Part shown: positions 13,572 through 21,408 of the stretch, in pieces
Layout: every line of letters starts with the position of its first letter
How positions within the stretch are numbered: the stretch's first letter is position 1
From: JBEAOO01 sp041164825
Lineage (GTDB): Bacteria; Pseudomonadota; Gammaproteobacteria; Burkholderiales; Burkholderiaceae_C
Direction of reading: 5' to 3'
NCBI GenBank assembly: GCA_041164825.1
Contig: JBEAOO010000264.1
Coordinates: 1 to 22,611, forward strand
Length of the DNA stretch: 22,611 bases
Position numbers and translations under genes: made by a program
The notes under the pieces: model-generated
Seen by the model: only the letters and a program-made list of their open reading frames with translations
Told to the model about the DNA's origin: nothing
Databases searched by the model: none

Positions 13572-15011
13572 TCAGCGGGCGTGGATCAGGTGCCGAATCT
13601 CTTGAAACGCCTTCAAGCCCCAGGGCCCGAGCTCGCGCCCCAGGCCGCTGTGTTTGAAGCCGCCCCAGGCGGTGTGCGGAAAGATCAGCTGCGGTGTATT
13701 GAGCCACACCGTGCCCACGTTCAGCTCGGCCGCCACGCGTCGCGCGCGTTCGCGCTCGCCGCCCACCACCGTGGCCACCAGCCCGTAATCGCTGCGGTTG
13801 GCGATCTGGATCGCCTCGGCATCGCTGTCGATGGGCTGCAGGCAGGCCACCGGGCCGAAGATTTCTTCGTCCCAAAGCGCGGGGCTGTGTGTGGCGTCGG
13901 TGAGCACGGTGGGCGCCATGGCAAAGCCGCCTTCGCCGGCCAGCGCTTGGCCGCCGGTCAACAAACGCGCGCCCCGGCCGATGCCGTTCTGGATGCGCGC
14001 CAACACACCGTCGCGCTGGCGGGCGCTGATGAGCGGGCCCAGCGTGGTGTCGTTGGCCGCTGCGGGGCCGTGGCGCTGGGCTTGCGCGGCCGCCACGAAG
14101 CCGTCGATGAACCGGTCCCACAAGGAGCGCGCCACCAGCACGCGTGAGGTGGCCGAGCACATCTGGCCGGCGTTGAAAAACGCGCCGCCCACGGCCAGCT
14201 CGATGGCCTGCGCCAGCGATGCGTCGTCCAGCACGATCAACGACGACTTGCCGCCCAGCTCCAAGCTCACGCGCTGCAAACGTGGCCCGGCGGCCGCCAA
14301 GATGCGCTGGCCGGTGGCGTTGCTGCCGGTGAATGAGATCTTGGCGATGGCCGGGTGCGCGAGCAGCGCCTGGCCCACCTCGCCCGCACCGCACACCAGG
14401 TTGACCACGCCCGCGGGCAGGCCAGTGGCGGTGATGATGTCCTGCAGCGCGATCTCGGCCAGCGGCGTCAGCTCAGAGGGCTTGAGCACCACCGTGCAGC
14501 CGGCCGCCAGCGCGGGTGCCAGCTTCCAGGCGGTGGTCACCATCGGAAAATTCCAGGGCACGATCAGCGCCACCACGCCCACGGGCAGCGGCTGCAACTC
14601 GGCCTGCACCGAGTCATCGGGCAGTGGCACATCGCGTGCCGTCATGCCCTCGCCGCGGGCGCACAGGTCGGCGTAGTAGCGGAAGGTGGCGACCGCGTCC
14701 GACACATCGAGCGCGGCCTCGAACGTCGGCTTGCCGTTGTTCCGTTGTTGTAGCGCTTGCAGCCGCGTGCGTTCAGCCTCGATGCCATCGGCAATGCGGC
14801 CCAGCCAATGGCTGCGCTCACTGGCGCTGCTGTGGCGCCAGCTGGCAAAGGCGCGTTCTGCAGCGCGGGCAGCTGCGGCCACTTGCTCGGCGCTGGCGTC
14901 GGCCACCTGCGCGATCACTTCGCCCGTCACCGGGTTGTGCACGGCGCGCCATGCGCCCTCGCCAGCTTGCCACTGGCCGTCGATCAAGGCTGAATGCGCT
15001 GGCTGGCTCAT
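13572..15011 (-). CDS. NAD(P)-dependent aldehyde dehydrogenase
   Basis: The 479-residue product is a full-length ALDH of the betaine-aldehyde/aminoaldehyde dehydrogenase type. It shows VPWNFP (151-156, Asn154 in the oxyanion hole), the cofactor-site Lys177 (LKPSE), the FTGS turn (227-230), general base Glu251 (ELGGK) and the catalytic Cys285 (FFNAGQMCSATSR). Its start codon overlaps the stop of the SnoaL-like gene by 4 nt (ATGA). Next to guanidinobutyrase a reasonable substrate is 4-guanidinobutyraldehyde, or 4-aminobutyraldehyde, as for KauB of P. aeruginosa; this is inferred from context, not from specificity residues. Confidence 0.92.
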   Translation of the reverse strand: MSQPAHSALIDGQWQAGEGAWRAVHNPVTGEVIAQVADASAEQVAAAARAAERAFASWRHSSASERSHWLGRIADGIEAERTRLQALQQRNNGKPTFEAALDVSDAVATFRYYADLCARGEGMTARDVPLPDDSVQAELQPLPVGVVALIVPWNFPMVTTAWKLAPALAAGCTVVLKPSELTPLAEIALQDIITATGLPAGVVNLVCGAGEVGQALLAHPAIAKISFTGSNATGQRILAAAGPRLQRVSLELGGKSSLIVLDDASLAQAIELAVGGAFFNAGQMCSATSRVLVARSLWDRFIDGFVAAAQAQRHGPAAANDTTLGPLISARQRDGVLARIQNGIGRGARLLTGGQALAGEGGFAMAPTVLTDATHSPALWDEEIFGPVACLQPIDSDAEAIQIANRSDYGLVATVVGGERERARRVAAELNVGTVWLNTPQLIFPHTAWGGFKHSGLGRELGPWGLKAFQEIRHLIHAR

Positions 15012-15445
15012 GCGGCCTCCGCGGTGTCGGCAGGCAGCGGCGAGAGGTGCTCATGCACAGCCAACCAGCGGCCACTGGCTTGGCGCGTAAACACGATGGT
15101 CTCGCGCTCGTCCAGCGTCACCTCACCGTCGGCAGTGAAGTGCAGCGTGGTGCGCACCTGGTGGTGAAACACCGCCACCTCACCCAGGCACTGCACATGC
15201 TGCTGCGTGGATTCACACGCCCGCACCTGGAAGCCCAGCGTCTCTTCCCACTCGGCCCAGAGCTGCTCATACGCGGCGCGGCTGGGCAGCACGGCGGGGG
15301 TGCTGTGGAAGATGAAGCTGGCCTCGGGCGCAAAGGCGTCAAAGTAGGCACGGGTGTCGTGGCGCGCAAAGGCGGCCACCAAGCCCCGTGCGGCGGCCAG
15401 CACGGTGGCCTCGTCCACAGACTGCACAGCGGCGGTGCCCATCAT
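15008..15445 (-). CDS. SnoaL/NTF2-like protein
   Basis: The 145-residue product has the layout of the NTF2-like cone fold: an N-terminal helix pair (VLAAARGLVAAFARHDTRAYFDAFAPEAS in outline), then strands including FIFHSTPAVLPS, VAVFHHQVRTTLHF, ERETIVFTRQ and GRWLAVHEHLSP. The family contains small-molecule binding proteins and isomerase- or cyclase-like enzymes; no specific role can be given. ATG 15445 overlaps the permease stop by 4 nt (ATGA) and its own stop overlaps the dehydrogenase start by 4 nt, so it is embedded in the operon and probably works on the same pathway. A second ATG follows at 15442. Confidence 0.85.
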   Translation of the reverse strand: MMGTAAVQSVDEATVLAAARGLVAAFARHDTRAYFDAFAPEASFIFHSTPAVLPSRAAYEQLWAEWEETLGFQVRACESTQQHVQCLGEVAVFHHQVRTTLHFTADGEVTLDERETIVFTRQASGRWLAVHEHLSPLPADTAEAA

Positions 15446-17013
15446 TCGGCCTCGATCGGCGCGGTGGCCACGTTGGCGCTCGGCACACCGCGCGGGCCCA
15501 GCGGGCCAAACACCGCACGCGGCTCGGGGAAGATCCACAGCAGCAGCGGGTAGACGATGGCCGGCAGCACCAGCGCCACGATCAGCGAGATGTCGACCCC
15601 GCCGGCCAACTCGCCCCACCAGCCCACGAACTGGCCAGGGATGTTGATGGTGGCCAGCGCGATCATCGCGGCCGGCAGCCAGGCGACCATGCCGCGCAGG
15701 TTCCAGCCCTTGTAGAACCAATAGACACCGCCTTGCTGGCGGCGGGTGAACACCTGCAGATCGTCCGAGCGGTAGTGGCCGCGGCGGGTGAACAGGCCGA
15801 TCATCATGATCACCATCCAGGGCGTGGTCATCACGATGATGAGCGTGACGAAGGTGGTGATGGCGGCCACCAGGTTGAAGGCAAAACGGCCCGCAAAGAT
15901 CAGCGCAATCGCCACCAAGCCGACCAGCAGCGTGGCCTTGACGCGGCTGAGCTGCGGGAACACGCTCGAGAAATCGAGGCCCGTGCCATAGAGCGAGGTG
16001 GTGCCGGTGGACATGCCGCCCACCAGTGCCAACAGCAGCAGCGGCGTGAAGAACCAGCCGTGCGTGATGGCCAGCAGGCCGCCGGTGTAGTTGGCGTTGG
16101 CCAGATAGTCGGGCGCCTTCACGGCAATGATGCTGGTGGTGACGAGGCCAAAGAAGAAGGGAATCAGCGTGAGCAACTGGCCGCCGATGGTGGCCAGAAT
16201 CAAGCGGTGCTTGGGTGTGTCGTGCGGCACGTAGCGCGACCAGTCGCCGAGGAAGGCGCCAAACGAAATCGGGTTCGACAACACGATCAGCGCCGAGCCC
16301 ACGAAGGCGGCCCAGAAGCCGGGCGTTTGCGGCGTGAGGCTGGCGGTGCCGACAAAGCCGGCGTCAAACTCCGGCGCAAAGGCGATGAAGCCGAGGATGA
16401 ACAAGGGCGTGGCCGCGGCCACCGCGATCTTGTTGACCAGCAGCATGAACTTGAAGCCGTAGATGCAGACGACGAGCACCGCGCCGGCAAACAGCGCGTA
16501 GGCCAGGGCGTAGAGCGCCTCGCTCTCCGGCAAGCCAAGCAGGCGGTGCAGCGTGCCCACAAACGCGTCGCCACTCGACCACACGCTGATCGAGAAAAAC
16601 GCGATCGCCGTGAGCAGGCTCAGGAACGAACCCACCACACGGCCCACCACGCCAAAGTGCGCGCCCGACGACACCGCGTTGTTGGTGCCCGTGATGGGGC
16701 CGAACACCGACATCGGCGCCAAGATCAGCGCGCCCACCAACACGCCCATCACCGTGGCCAGCGCCGCGTGCCAAAACGAGAGGCCGAAGATGATGGGAAA
16801 GGCGCCGAGCACGGCGGTGGCCAGCGTGTTGGCGCCACCCCATTGCACGCGCATGAAGTCAAACACCGAGGCATCGCGGTGCGCGTGCGGGATCGGGTCG
16901 ACACCGAAGGTCTCGATGGTGGTGGCCGATGTGGGCGCTGCAGGCGACGGCGCGCTGGCCGCAGGCGCGCTGCGGGCAGCGGCCGCCGGGTGGGTGGGGG
17001 CGGTGGATGACAT
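15442..17013 (-). CDS. NCS1-family permease (CodB/PucI-like)
   Basis: The 523-residue product is an inner-membrane symporter with about twelve hydrophobic segments. Residues 1-34 are a low-complexity Ala/Pro/Ser cytosolic tail. Family-like features include FMRVQWGGANTLATAVLGA near residue 52-70 (helix 1), PMSVFGPITGTNN, and NPISFGAFLGDWSRY in mid-protein. NCS1 proteins carry nucleobases, allantoin, hydantoins or thiamin precursors by cation symport. Here the gene lies 34 nt downstream of guanidinobutyrase, so uptake of a guanidino compound is the best inference. GGAG lies 7-10 nt before ATG 17013. Confidence 0.9.
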   Translation of the reverse strand: MSSTAPTHPAAAARSAPAASAPSPAAPTSATTIETFGVDPIPHAHRDASVFDFMRVQWGGANTLATAVLGAFPIIFGLSFWHAALATVMGVLVGALILAPMSVFGPITGTNNAVSSGAHFGVVGRVVGSFLSLLTAIAFFSISVWSSGDAFVGTLHRLLGLPESEALYALAYALFAGAVLVVCIYGFKFMLLVNKIAVAAATPLFILGFIAFAPEFDAGFVGTASLTPQTPGFWAAFVGSALIVLSNPISFGAFLGDWSRYVPHDTPKHRLILATIGGQLLTLIPFFFGLVTTSIIAVKAPDYLANANYTGGLLAITHGWFFTPLLLLALVGGMSTGTTSLYGTGLDFSSVFPQLSRVKATLLVGLVAIALIFAGRFAFNLVAAITTFVTLIIVMTTPWMVIMMIGLFTRRGHYRSDDLQVFTRRQQGGVYWFYKGWNLRGMVAWLPAAMIALATINIPGQFVGWWGELAGGVDISLIVALVLPAIVYPLLLWIFPEPRAVFGPLGPRGVPSANVATAPIEAE

Positions 17014-17047
17014 GGCGACTCCGGGTCAGTGACAGTGTGGAAAAAGG

Positions 17048-18016
17048 TCAGCGGCGCACGACGCCGGGCATCACGCAAAGCAGTTCGTACGCGAGGTTGG
17101 CGCCCAGCAAGGCGGTGTTGCCGTGCGGGTCGTAGGGCGGCGACACCTCGACCACGTCGGCGCCCACCAGGTCCAGGCCCCAGGCGCCGCGGATCACTTC
17201 CAGCGTCTGCGGCACAGTCAGCCCGCCGATCTCGGGCGTGCCGGTGCCGGGGGCAAAAGCCGGGTCGATGCCGTCGATGTCGAGCGAGAAATACACCGGG
17301 TCGGTGCCCAGGCGCTCGCGCAGCTCGGCCATCAGCGGCGTGAGCGAGCGGCCCCAGCATTCCTCCACCTGCACCACGCGAAAGCCCTGGCGGCGGCACC
17401 ACTCGAAGTCCTCAGCCGTGTAGCCGGTGCCGCGCAGGCCGATCTGCACCGTGCGCTGCGGGTCGATCAGGCCTTCTTCCACCGCGCGCCGGAAGGTTGT
17501 GCCGTGGGCGACTTTTTCGCCAAACATCTCGTCGTTCACATCGGCATGGGCGTCGATGTGGATCAGCCCGACCGGGCCGTGGCGCTTGTGCAGCGCGCGC
17601 AGGATGGGCAGCGTGATGGTGTGGTCGCCGCCCAGCGTGATGGCCTTGCAGCCGGTGCCGGTGATGCGGTCGAACCCGGCTTCGATGCGCGCCACCGAGT
17701 CGAGCAGGTTGTAGGGGTTGATGGCGATGTCGCCGAGGTCGGCCACGCGCAGCGTGTCAAAGGGTGCGGCGCCGGTGCCCATGTTGTAGGGCCGCAGCAG
17801 CACCGATTCGGCGCGGATCTGGCGCGGGCCAAAGCGCGTGCCCGAGCGGTTGGAGGTGCCGGTGTCGAGCGGCACGCCCACAAAGCCCACGTGCAACGTG
17901 GCCGGGTCGTCCACCGCCGGCAAACGCATCATGGTGGCGATGCCGCCGAAGCGCGGCATCTCGTTGCCGCCCAAGGGTTGATACAGGCCGAGGCCTGAGA
18001 GGTCACGTGGTTCCAT
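17048..18016 (-). CDS. gbuA: Guanidinobutyrase-type ureohydrolase
   Basis: The enzyme belongs to the arginase/agmatinase family, which cleaves guanidino groups to urea. All six Mn ligands are present in the 322-residue product: His132 (GGDHT), Asp155, His157 and Asp159 (DAHADVND), Asp246 and Asp248 (SLDIDGIDPA). The N-terminal block (YQPLGGNEMPRFGGIATMMR) and GTTFRRAVEEGL are, from memory, characteristic of guanidinobutyrase and guanidinopropionase of Pseudomonas rather than of SpeB agmatinase, so 4-guanidinobutyrate to GABA plus urea is the best call. Start ATG 18016 fits the family length; an ATG at 18067 would add 17 poorly conserved residues. It leads the operon with permease, SnoaL, dehydrogenase and hydrolase genes, and diverges from a LysR gene, as reported for gbuA/gbuR. 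Confidence 0.88.
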   Translation of the reverse strand: MEPRDLSGLGLYQPLGGNEMPRFGGIATMMRLPAVDDPATLHVGFVGVPLDTGTSNRSGTRFGPRQIRAESVLLRPYNMGTGAAPFDTLRVADLGDIAINPYNLLDSVARIEAGFDRITGTGCKAITLGGDHTITLPILRALHKRHGPVGLIHIDAHADVNDEMFGEKVAHGTTFRRAVEEGLIDPQRTVQIGLRGTGYTAEDFEWCRRQGFRVVQVEECWGRSLTPLMAELRERLGTDPVYFSLDIDGIDPAFAPGTGTPEIGGLTVPQTLEVIRGAWGLDLVGADVVEVSPPYDPHGNTALLGANLAYELLCVMPGVVRR

Positions 18017-18146
18017 GTCGAAGTGAATCCGGTTGTGTTCGCGGGGAGGGAGAGCGTGGCTGCGCATGCGCTGGAGCCGGTCGCTTGTCTCGCCGGCCAG
18101 AGTTCCCCCTGTTCATGGGGTCGAATGGTAGGCAGGCCGGGCCCAA

Positions 18147-18182
18147 GCATCCATGCCGCTCTGCGTGTGTAAACATGGATGC
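18147..18182. promoter_or_regulatory. Inverted repeat in the divergent gbuA-lysR promoter region
   Basis: A perfect 9-bp inverted repeat (GCATCCATG at 18147-18155, CATGGATGC at 18174-18182) with an 18-nt spacer lies in the 204-nt gap between the divergent guanidinobutyrase and LysR genes. On the minus strand a TACCAT (18130-18125) could be a -10 with the left arm near its -35, a usual place for a LysR activator site. A second, shorter pair (GTAAAC 18169-18174, GTTTAC 18202-18207) overlaps the right arm. The role as operator is inferred. Confidence 0.5.
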
Positions 18183-18220
18183 GCTTCGATGTGAAGTGCG
18201 CGTTTACCCCGGGCCTGCCC

Positions 18221-19171
18221 ATGCTGTCCAATGTGTCCGACCTCGATCTGCGGCTGATCCGGGTCTTTTTGTCGATCGTCGATGCGGGCGGCTTGTCGGC
18301 CGCGCAGGCCACGCTCAACGTGGGTCAATCCACACTCAGCAGCCAGCTCGCCACGCTGGAGACGCGGTTGGGCTTCACGCTCTGTCAGCGCGGGCGGGGC
18401 GGGTTTCGGCTCACGGCCAAGGGCGATCGGTTTGCGCAACTGGCGCGGCGCCTGGTGCACACGCTCAGCGACTTCAGCGATGAAGCCCGCAACATGGACC
18501 GCCAATTGGTGGGCACGCTGCAGGTGGGGCTGATCGGCCACTCGCCGATGAGCCAGAACGTGCGCATTGGCCAGGCGATCGAGCGCTTTCGCCAGCGTGA
18601 CGAGGCGGTGCGTTTGTCGTTGCTGGTGCGCGCGCCGGGCGAGTTGGAGGAGATGCTGGTGGCCGGCCAGATCCAGGTGGCCGTGGGCTACTTCTGGCAC
18701 CGGGTGCCCACACTCGACTACACGCCCTTGTTCGTCGAGCGGCAGATCGCCTGTTGCAGCCCGAGCCATGCGCTGGCTGCGCGTGCCGGGCAGGTGACGA
18801 TGGAGGAGCTGGTGGACGCCGACTGGGCCTGGCGCAGCTACCCGCTGCCCGAGGCCCGCCTGGCCGTGCCCTCACGCCGCGTGACGGCGGTGGCGGACAA
18901 CATGGAGGCCGTGGCCGTGCTGATCCTCTCGGGCCAGCACCTGGGCTACTTGCCCGAGCACTTTGCGGCGCCGTATGTGCAGGCGGGTTTGCTGCTGGCG
19001 CTCAACCCGAAGACGCTGCACTACAACGTGACCTTCCACATGGCCAGCAAAAAGCGCGCGTACCAAGACGACATCACGCGCGCCTTCATTGACGACATGC
19101 GCACGGTGCACCTGGGGCTGATGGGCGAGGGCGACGCGGCCAGCGCGGCGCCCGCGCCGAAGCCGCGCTGA
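18221..19171 (+). CDS. LysR-type transcriptional regulator (GbuR-like)
   Basis: The 316-residue product has the LysR layout: a winged helix-turn-helix at about 8-67 (LRLIRVFLSIVDAGGLSAAQ, then STLSSQLATLETRLGF), a linker helix, and a two-lobed effector domain from about residue 95 (TLQVGLIGHSPMSQ and on). It diverges from the guanidinobutyrase operon, the classic arrangement for a LysR activator, and its effector would be a guanidino acid by analogy with GbuR. ATG 18221 gives MLSNVSDLDLRL, the usual N-terminus. ATGs at 18175 and 18179 lie upstream; the one at 18179 is in frame. No good ribosome site is present at any of them. Confidence 0.9.
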   Translation: MLSNVSDLDLRLIRVFLSIVDAGGLSAAQATLNVGQSTLSSQLATLETRLGFTLCQRGRGGFRLTAKGDRFAQLARRLVHTLSDFSDEARNMDRQLVGTLQVGLIGHSPMSQNVRIGQAIERFRQRDEAVRLSLLVRAPGELEEMLVAGQIQVAVGYFWHRVPTLDYTPLFVERQIACCSPSHALAARAGQVTMEELVDADWAWRSYPLPEARLAVPSRRVTAVADNMEAVAVLILSGQHLGYLPEHFAAPYVQAGLLLALNPKTLHYNVTFHMASKKRAYQDDITRAFIDDMRTVHLGLMGEGDAASAAPAPKPR

Positions 19172-19187
19172 ACACAGGCCCTCAGCG

Positions 19188-19213
19188 GGCGCGCGCTTCT
19201 TTAGCGCTGCGCC
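19188..19213. terminator. Hairpin between convergent lysR and aldo/keto reductase genes
   Basis: A GC-rich stem of ten pairs (19188-19197 with 19203-19213, one bulged base) closes a 5-nt loop TCTTT. It occupies the 46-nt gap between the stop at 19171 (+) and the stop at 19218 (-). No T tract follows on either strand, so termination strength is uncertain. Confidence 0.45.
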
Positions 19214-19217
19214 ACGT

Positions 19218-20216
19218 TCAGCGCGCGGCCAGGGCCGCGTCGATCGCGCTCAGCTCCGTCGGCGTGAAGTCGCTGCGGTCCACCGCGGCCAAGGCCTGGT
19301 CGATCTGGCCGATGTGGCTGGCGCCGATCAGCACCGAGCTCATGCCCTCGTGGCGCAGCACCCAGGCCAAGGCCATCTGGCTCAGCGATTGGCCGCGCGC
19401 TTCGGCAACGGCGTTCAGCGCATTGAGTGTTGCCACGCGCTCGGGGGTGATGTCGCTGGCCTTCAGGAAGACGCTGGCGCCGGCAGCGCGGCTGTCGGCG
19501 GGCACGTTGCCACTGAGATACTTGTGTGTCAACAGCCCTTGCGCCAGGGGCGAAAACGCAATGCAGCCCATGCCCGCATCCGATTGCGCGGCCAGCACCT
19601 CGGCCTCGATGTGGCGGTCGAGCAGGCTGTAGCGGGCTTGGTGAATCAGGCAGGGCGTGCCCAGCGATTGCAGGATGGCCGCGGCCTCACGCAGGCGATC
19701 GGCGGGGTAGTTGGACAGGCCCGCATACAGCGCCCGGCCGCTGCGCACAATGTGGTCGAGCGCGCGCATGGTTTCTTCCAGCGGCGTGTTCGGGTCGGGC
19801 CGGTGGTGGTAAAAAATATCGACGTAGGGCAGGCCCAGGCGCTTCAAGCTTTGGTCGGCGCTGGCAATGAGCTGCTTGCGCGAGCCCCACTCGCCATAGG
19901 GCCCCGGCCACATCAGGTAGCCGGCCTTGCTGCTGATCAGCAGCTCGTCGCGGTGCGTGCCCAGGCCCTGGCGCAGCATCTCGCCAAAGGCCCGTTCGGC
20001 CGAGCCTGGCGGCGGGCCGTAGTTGTTGGCCAGATCAAAGTGCGTGATGCCGTGATCGAACGCATGGCGCACCAGCTGCTGGCCGCGCTCAAAGCGGTCG
20101 CTCTCGCCAAAGTTGTGCCACAGGCCCAGTGACACCGCGGGCAGCTGCACGCCGCTCTGGCCCCAGCGGCGATAGGCCGCGCCCTCGTAGCGCGATTCAG
20201 CGGCTTGCCACGGCAT
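19218..20216 (-). CDS. YghZ-like aldo/keto reductase
   Basis: The 332-residue product is a TIM-barrel NADPH-dependent aldo/keto reductase of the AKR14 type (E. coli YghZ, L-glyceraldehyde 3-phosphate reductase). The catalytic tetrad is visible: Asp61 (THFDLANNYG), Tyr66, Lys97 (LLISSKAGY) and His138 (FYHHRPDP). The NNYGPPPGSAE and MWPGPYGEWGSRK segments fit this subfamily. ATG 20216 has GGAG 7-10 nt upstream and lies inside the end of galK (20-nt overlap), so it is translated from the gal transcript. A role in reducing sugar-derived aldehydes is possible but inferred. Confidence 0.9.
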   Translation of the reverse strand: MPWQAAESRYEGAAYRRWGQSGVQLPAVSLGLWHNFGESDRFERGQQLVRHAFDHGITHFDLANNYGPPPGSAERAFGEMLRQGLGTHRDELLISSKAGYLMWPGPYGEWGSRKQLIASADQSLKRLGLPYVDIFYHHRPDPNTPLEETMRALDHIVRSGRALYAGLSNYPADRLREAAAILQSLGTPCLIHQARYSLLDRHIEAEVLAAQSDAGMGCIAFSPLAQGLLTHKYLSGNVPADSRAAGASVFLKASDITPERVATLNALNAVAEARGQSLSQMALAWVLRHEGMSSVLIGASHIGQIDQALAAVDRSDFTPTELSAIDAALAAR

Positions 20217-21393
20217 GGGCCACTCCGGCGGTGTCGATGGTGAAGGCGCCCGCGCCGGCTTCGGCGTGGCAGACCCAGACACTGGCGGCTTCACCACTCG
20301 GCGCGCGGTAGTGTTCGGCCACGGCGGCGCGGGCCGCACCCACCAATTCCTCAGGCAACACGGCCACCACGCAGCCGCCAAACCCACCGCCGGTCATGCG
20401 CGCACCACCGGCGCTGCCGATGGCGTGTTGCAGGATCTCCACCAGCTGATCGATCGGCGGCACGGTGATCTCGAAGTCGTCGCGCATCGAGGCGTGTGAC
20501 TCGGCCATCAGGCGGCCAAGTGTGGCCAAGTCGTTGTGCGCCAAGGCCTCGGCGGCGTCGAGCGTGCGTTGGTTCTCGGTGACGATGTGGCGTGCGCGGC
20601 GGAAGGCCACGGGGTCGAGCGTGCCGGCCTCAGCGTTCAGGCGCGCGAGGTTCAGGTCGCGCAGCGCGGGCACACCGTAGTGTTTGGCGGCGGCCTCGCA
20701 CTGCTGGCGGCGCACGTTGTATTCGCTGTCGACCAGGCCGCGCTTCACACGCGAGTGCACGATCATCACGGCCACGTTGGCGGGCAAGGGCACGCTGCGC
20801 GCGTCGAGGCTGCGGCAGTCGATCAGCAGCGCGTGTTTGTGCTCGCCGCGGGCCGAGATGAGTTGGTCCATGATGCCGCAGTTGCAGCCCACGAACTCGT
20901 TCTCGGCGCGCTGTGCGGTGAGCGAGATCTCGGTGGCGCTGATGTCCAGGCCTTGCAGCGTTTTGAAGAGCTGACCCACGGCCACTTCAAGCGAGGCCGA
21001 GGACGACAAGCCCGCGCCTTGCGGCACATTGCCGGCCACGGCGATGTCGGCGCCGCGCAGCAGCAGGCCGCGCGCTTGCAGCATCTTCACCGTGCCGCGG
21101 ATGTAGTTGGGCCAGAGCGCGTCGCTGCGCGGCTCGATGGGTGCGTCGAGCGAGAACTCGTCGGTGGCGTTGCCGAAGTCGGCCGCCACCACGCGCACCA
21201 GGCCGTCGGCGCGCGGGTTGGCCGCGATCACCGTTTGGTAGTCGATGGCGCAGGGCAGCACGAAGCCATCGTTGTAGTCGGTGTGTTCACCGATCAGGTT
21301 GACGCGGCCGGGGGCTTGCACATGGTGGGTGGCGGCGACGCCGTAGCGGCTTTGAAAAGCCTGGTCCAGGCGCTGGAGCAAGGTGGTGTTCAT
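20197..21393 (-). CDS. galK: Galactokinase
   Basis: GalK phosphorylates alpha-D-galactose with ATP in the Leloir pathway. The 398-residue GHMP kinase has the galactokinase signature GRVNLIGEHTDYNDG (29-43), the ATP-binding GAGLSSSASLEVAVG (motif 2, near residue 130) and the C-terminal motif ARMTGGGFGGCVVA. Length is slightly above E. coli GalK (382). The ATG at 21393 lies 15 nt after the galT stop with a weak ribosome site, so coupling to galT is likely. The 3' end overlaps the aldo/keto reductase gene. Confidence 0.97.
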   Translation of the reverse strand: MNTTLLQRLDQAFQSRYGVAATHHVQAPGRVNLIGEHTDYNDGFVLPCAIDYQTVIAANPRADGLVRVVAADFGNATDEFSLDAPIEPRSDALWPNYIRGTVKMLQARGLLLRGADIAVAGNVPQGAGLSSSASLEVAVGQLFKTLQGLDISATEISLTAQRAENEFVGCNCGIMDQLISARGEHKHALLIDCRSLDARSVPLPANVAVMIVHSRVKRGLVDSEYNVRRQQCEAAAKHYGVPALRDLNLARLNAEAGTLDPVAFRRARHIVTENQRTLDAAEALAHNDLATLGRLMAESHASMRDDFEITVPPIDQLVEILQHAIGSAGGARMTGGGFGGCVVAVLPEELVGAARAAVAEHYRAPSGEAASVWVCHAEAGAGAFTIDTAGVAHAVASR

Positions 21394-21408
21394 GATGGTG
21401 TGTGAATC

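Noticed and set aside
11935..13605. Open frame of 556 codons on the plus strand
   Set aside because: It lies opposite two acyltransferases and the metallo-hydrolase, all with intact catalytic motifs; the frame is rich in H, Q and R without motifs.
13561..14394. Upstream extension of the metallo-hydrolase frame on the minus strand
   Set aside because: The extension lies inside the aldehyde dehydrogenase gene in another frame; the ATG at 13560 with GAGGAG upstream starts the homologous part.
15388..17010. Open frame of 540 codons on the plus strand opposite the permease
   Set aside because: Extremely H/D/Q/R-rich antisense of hydrophobic codons; no ribosome site and no recognisable domain.
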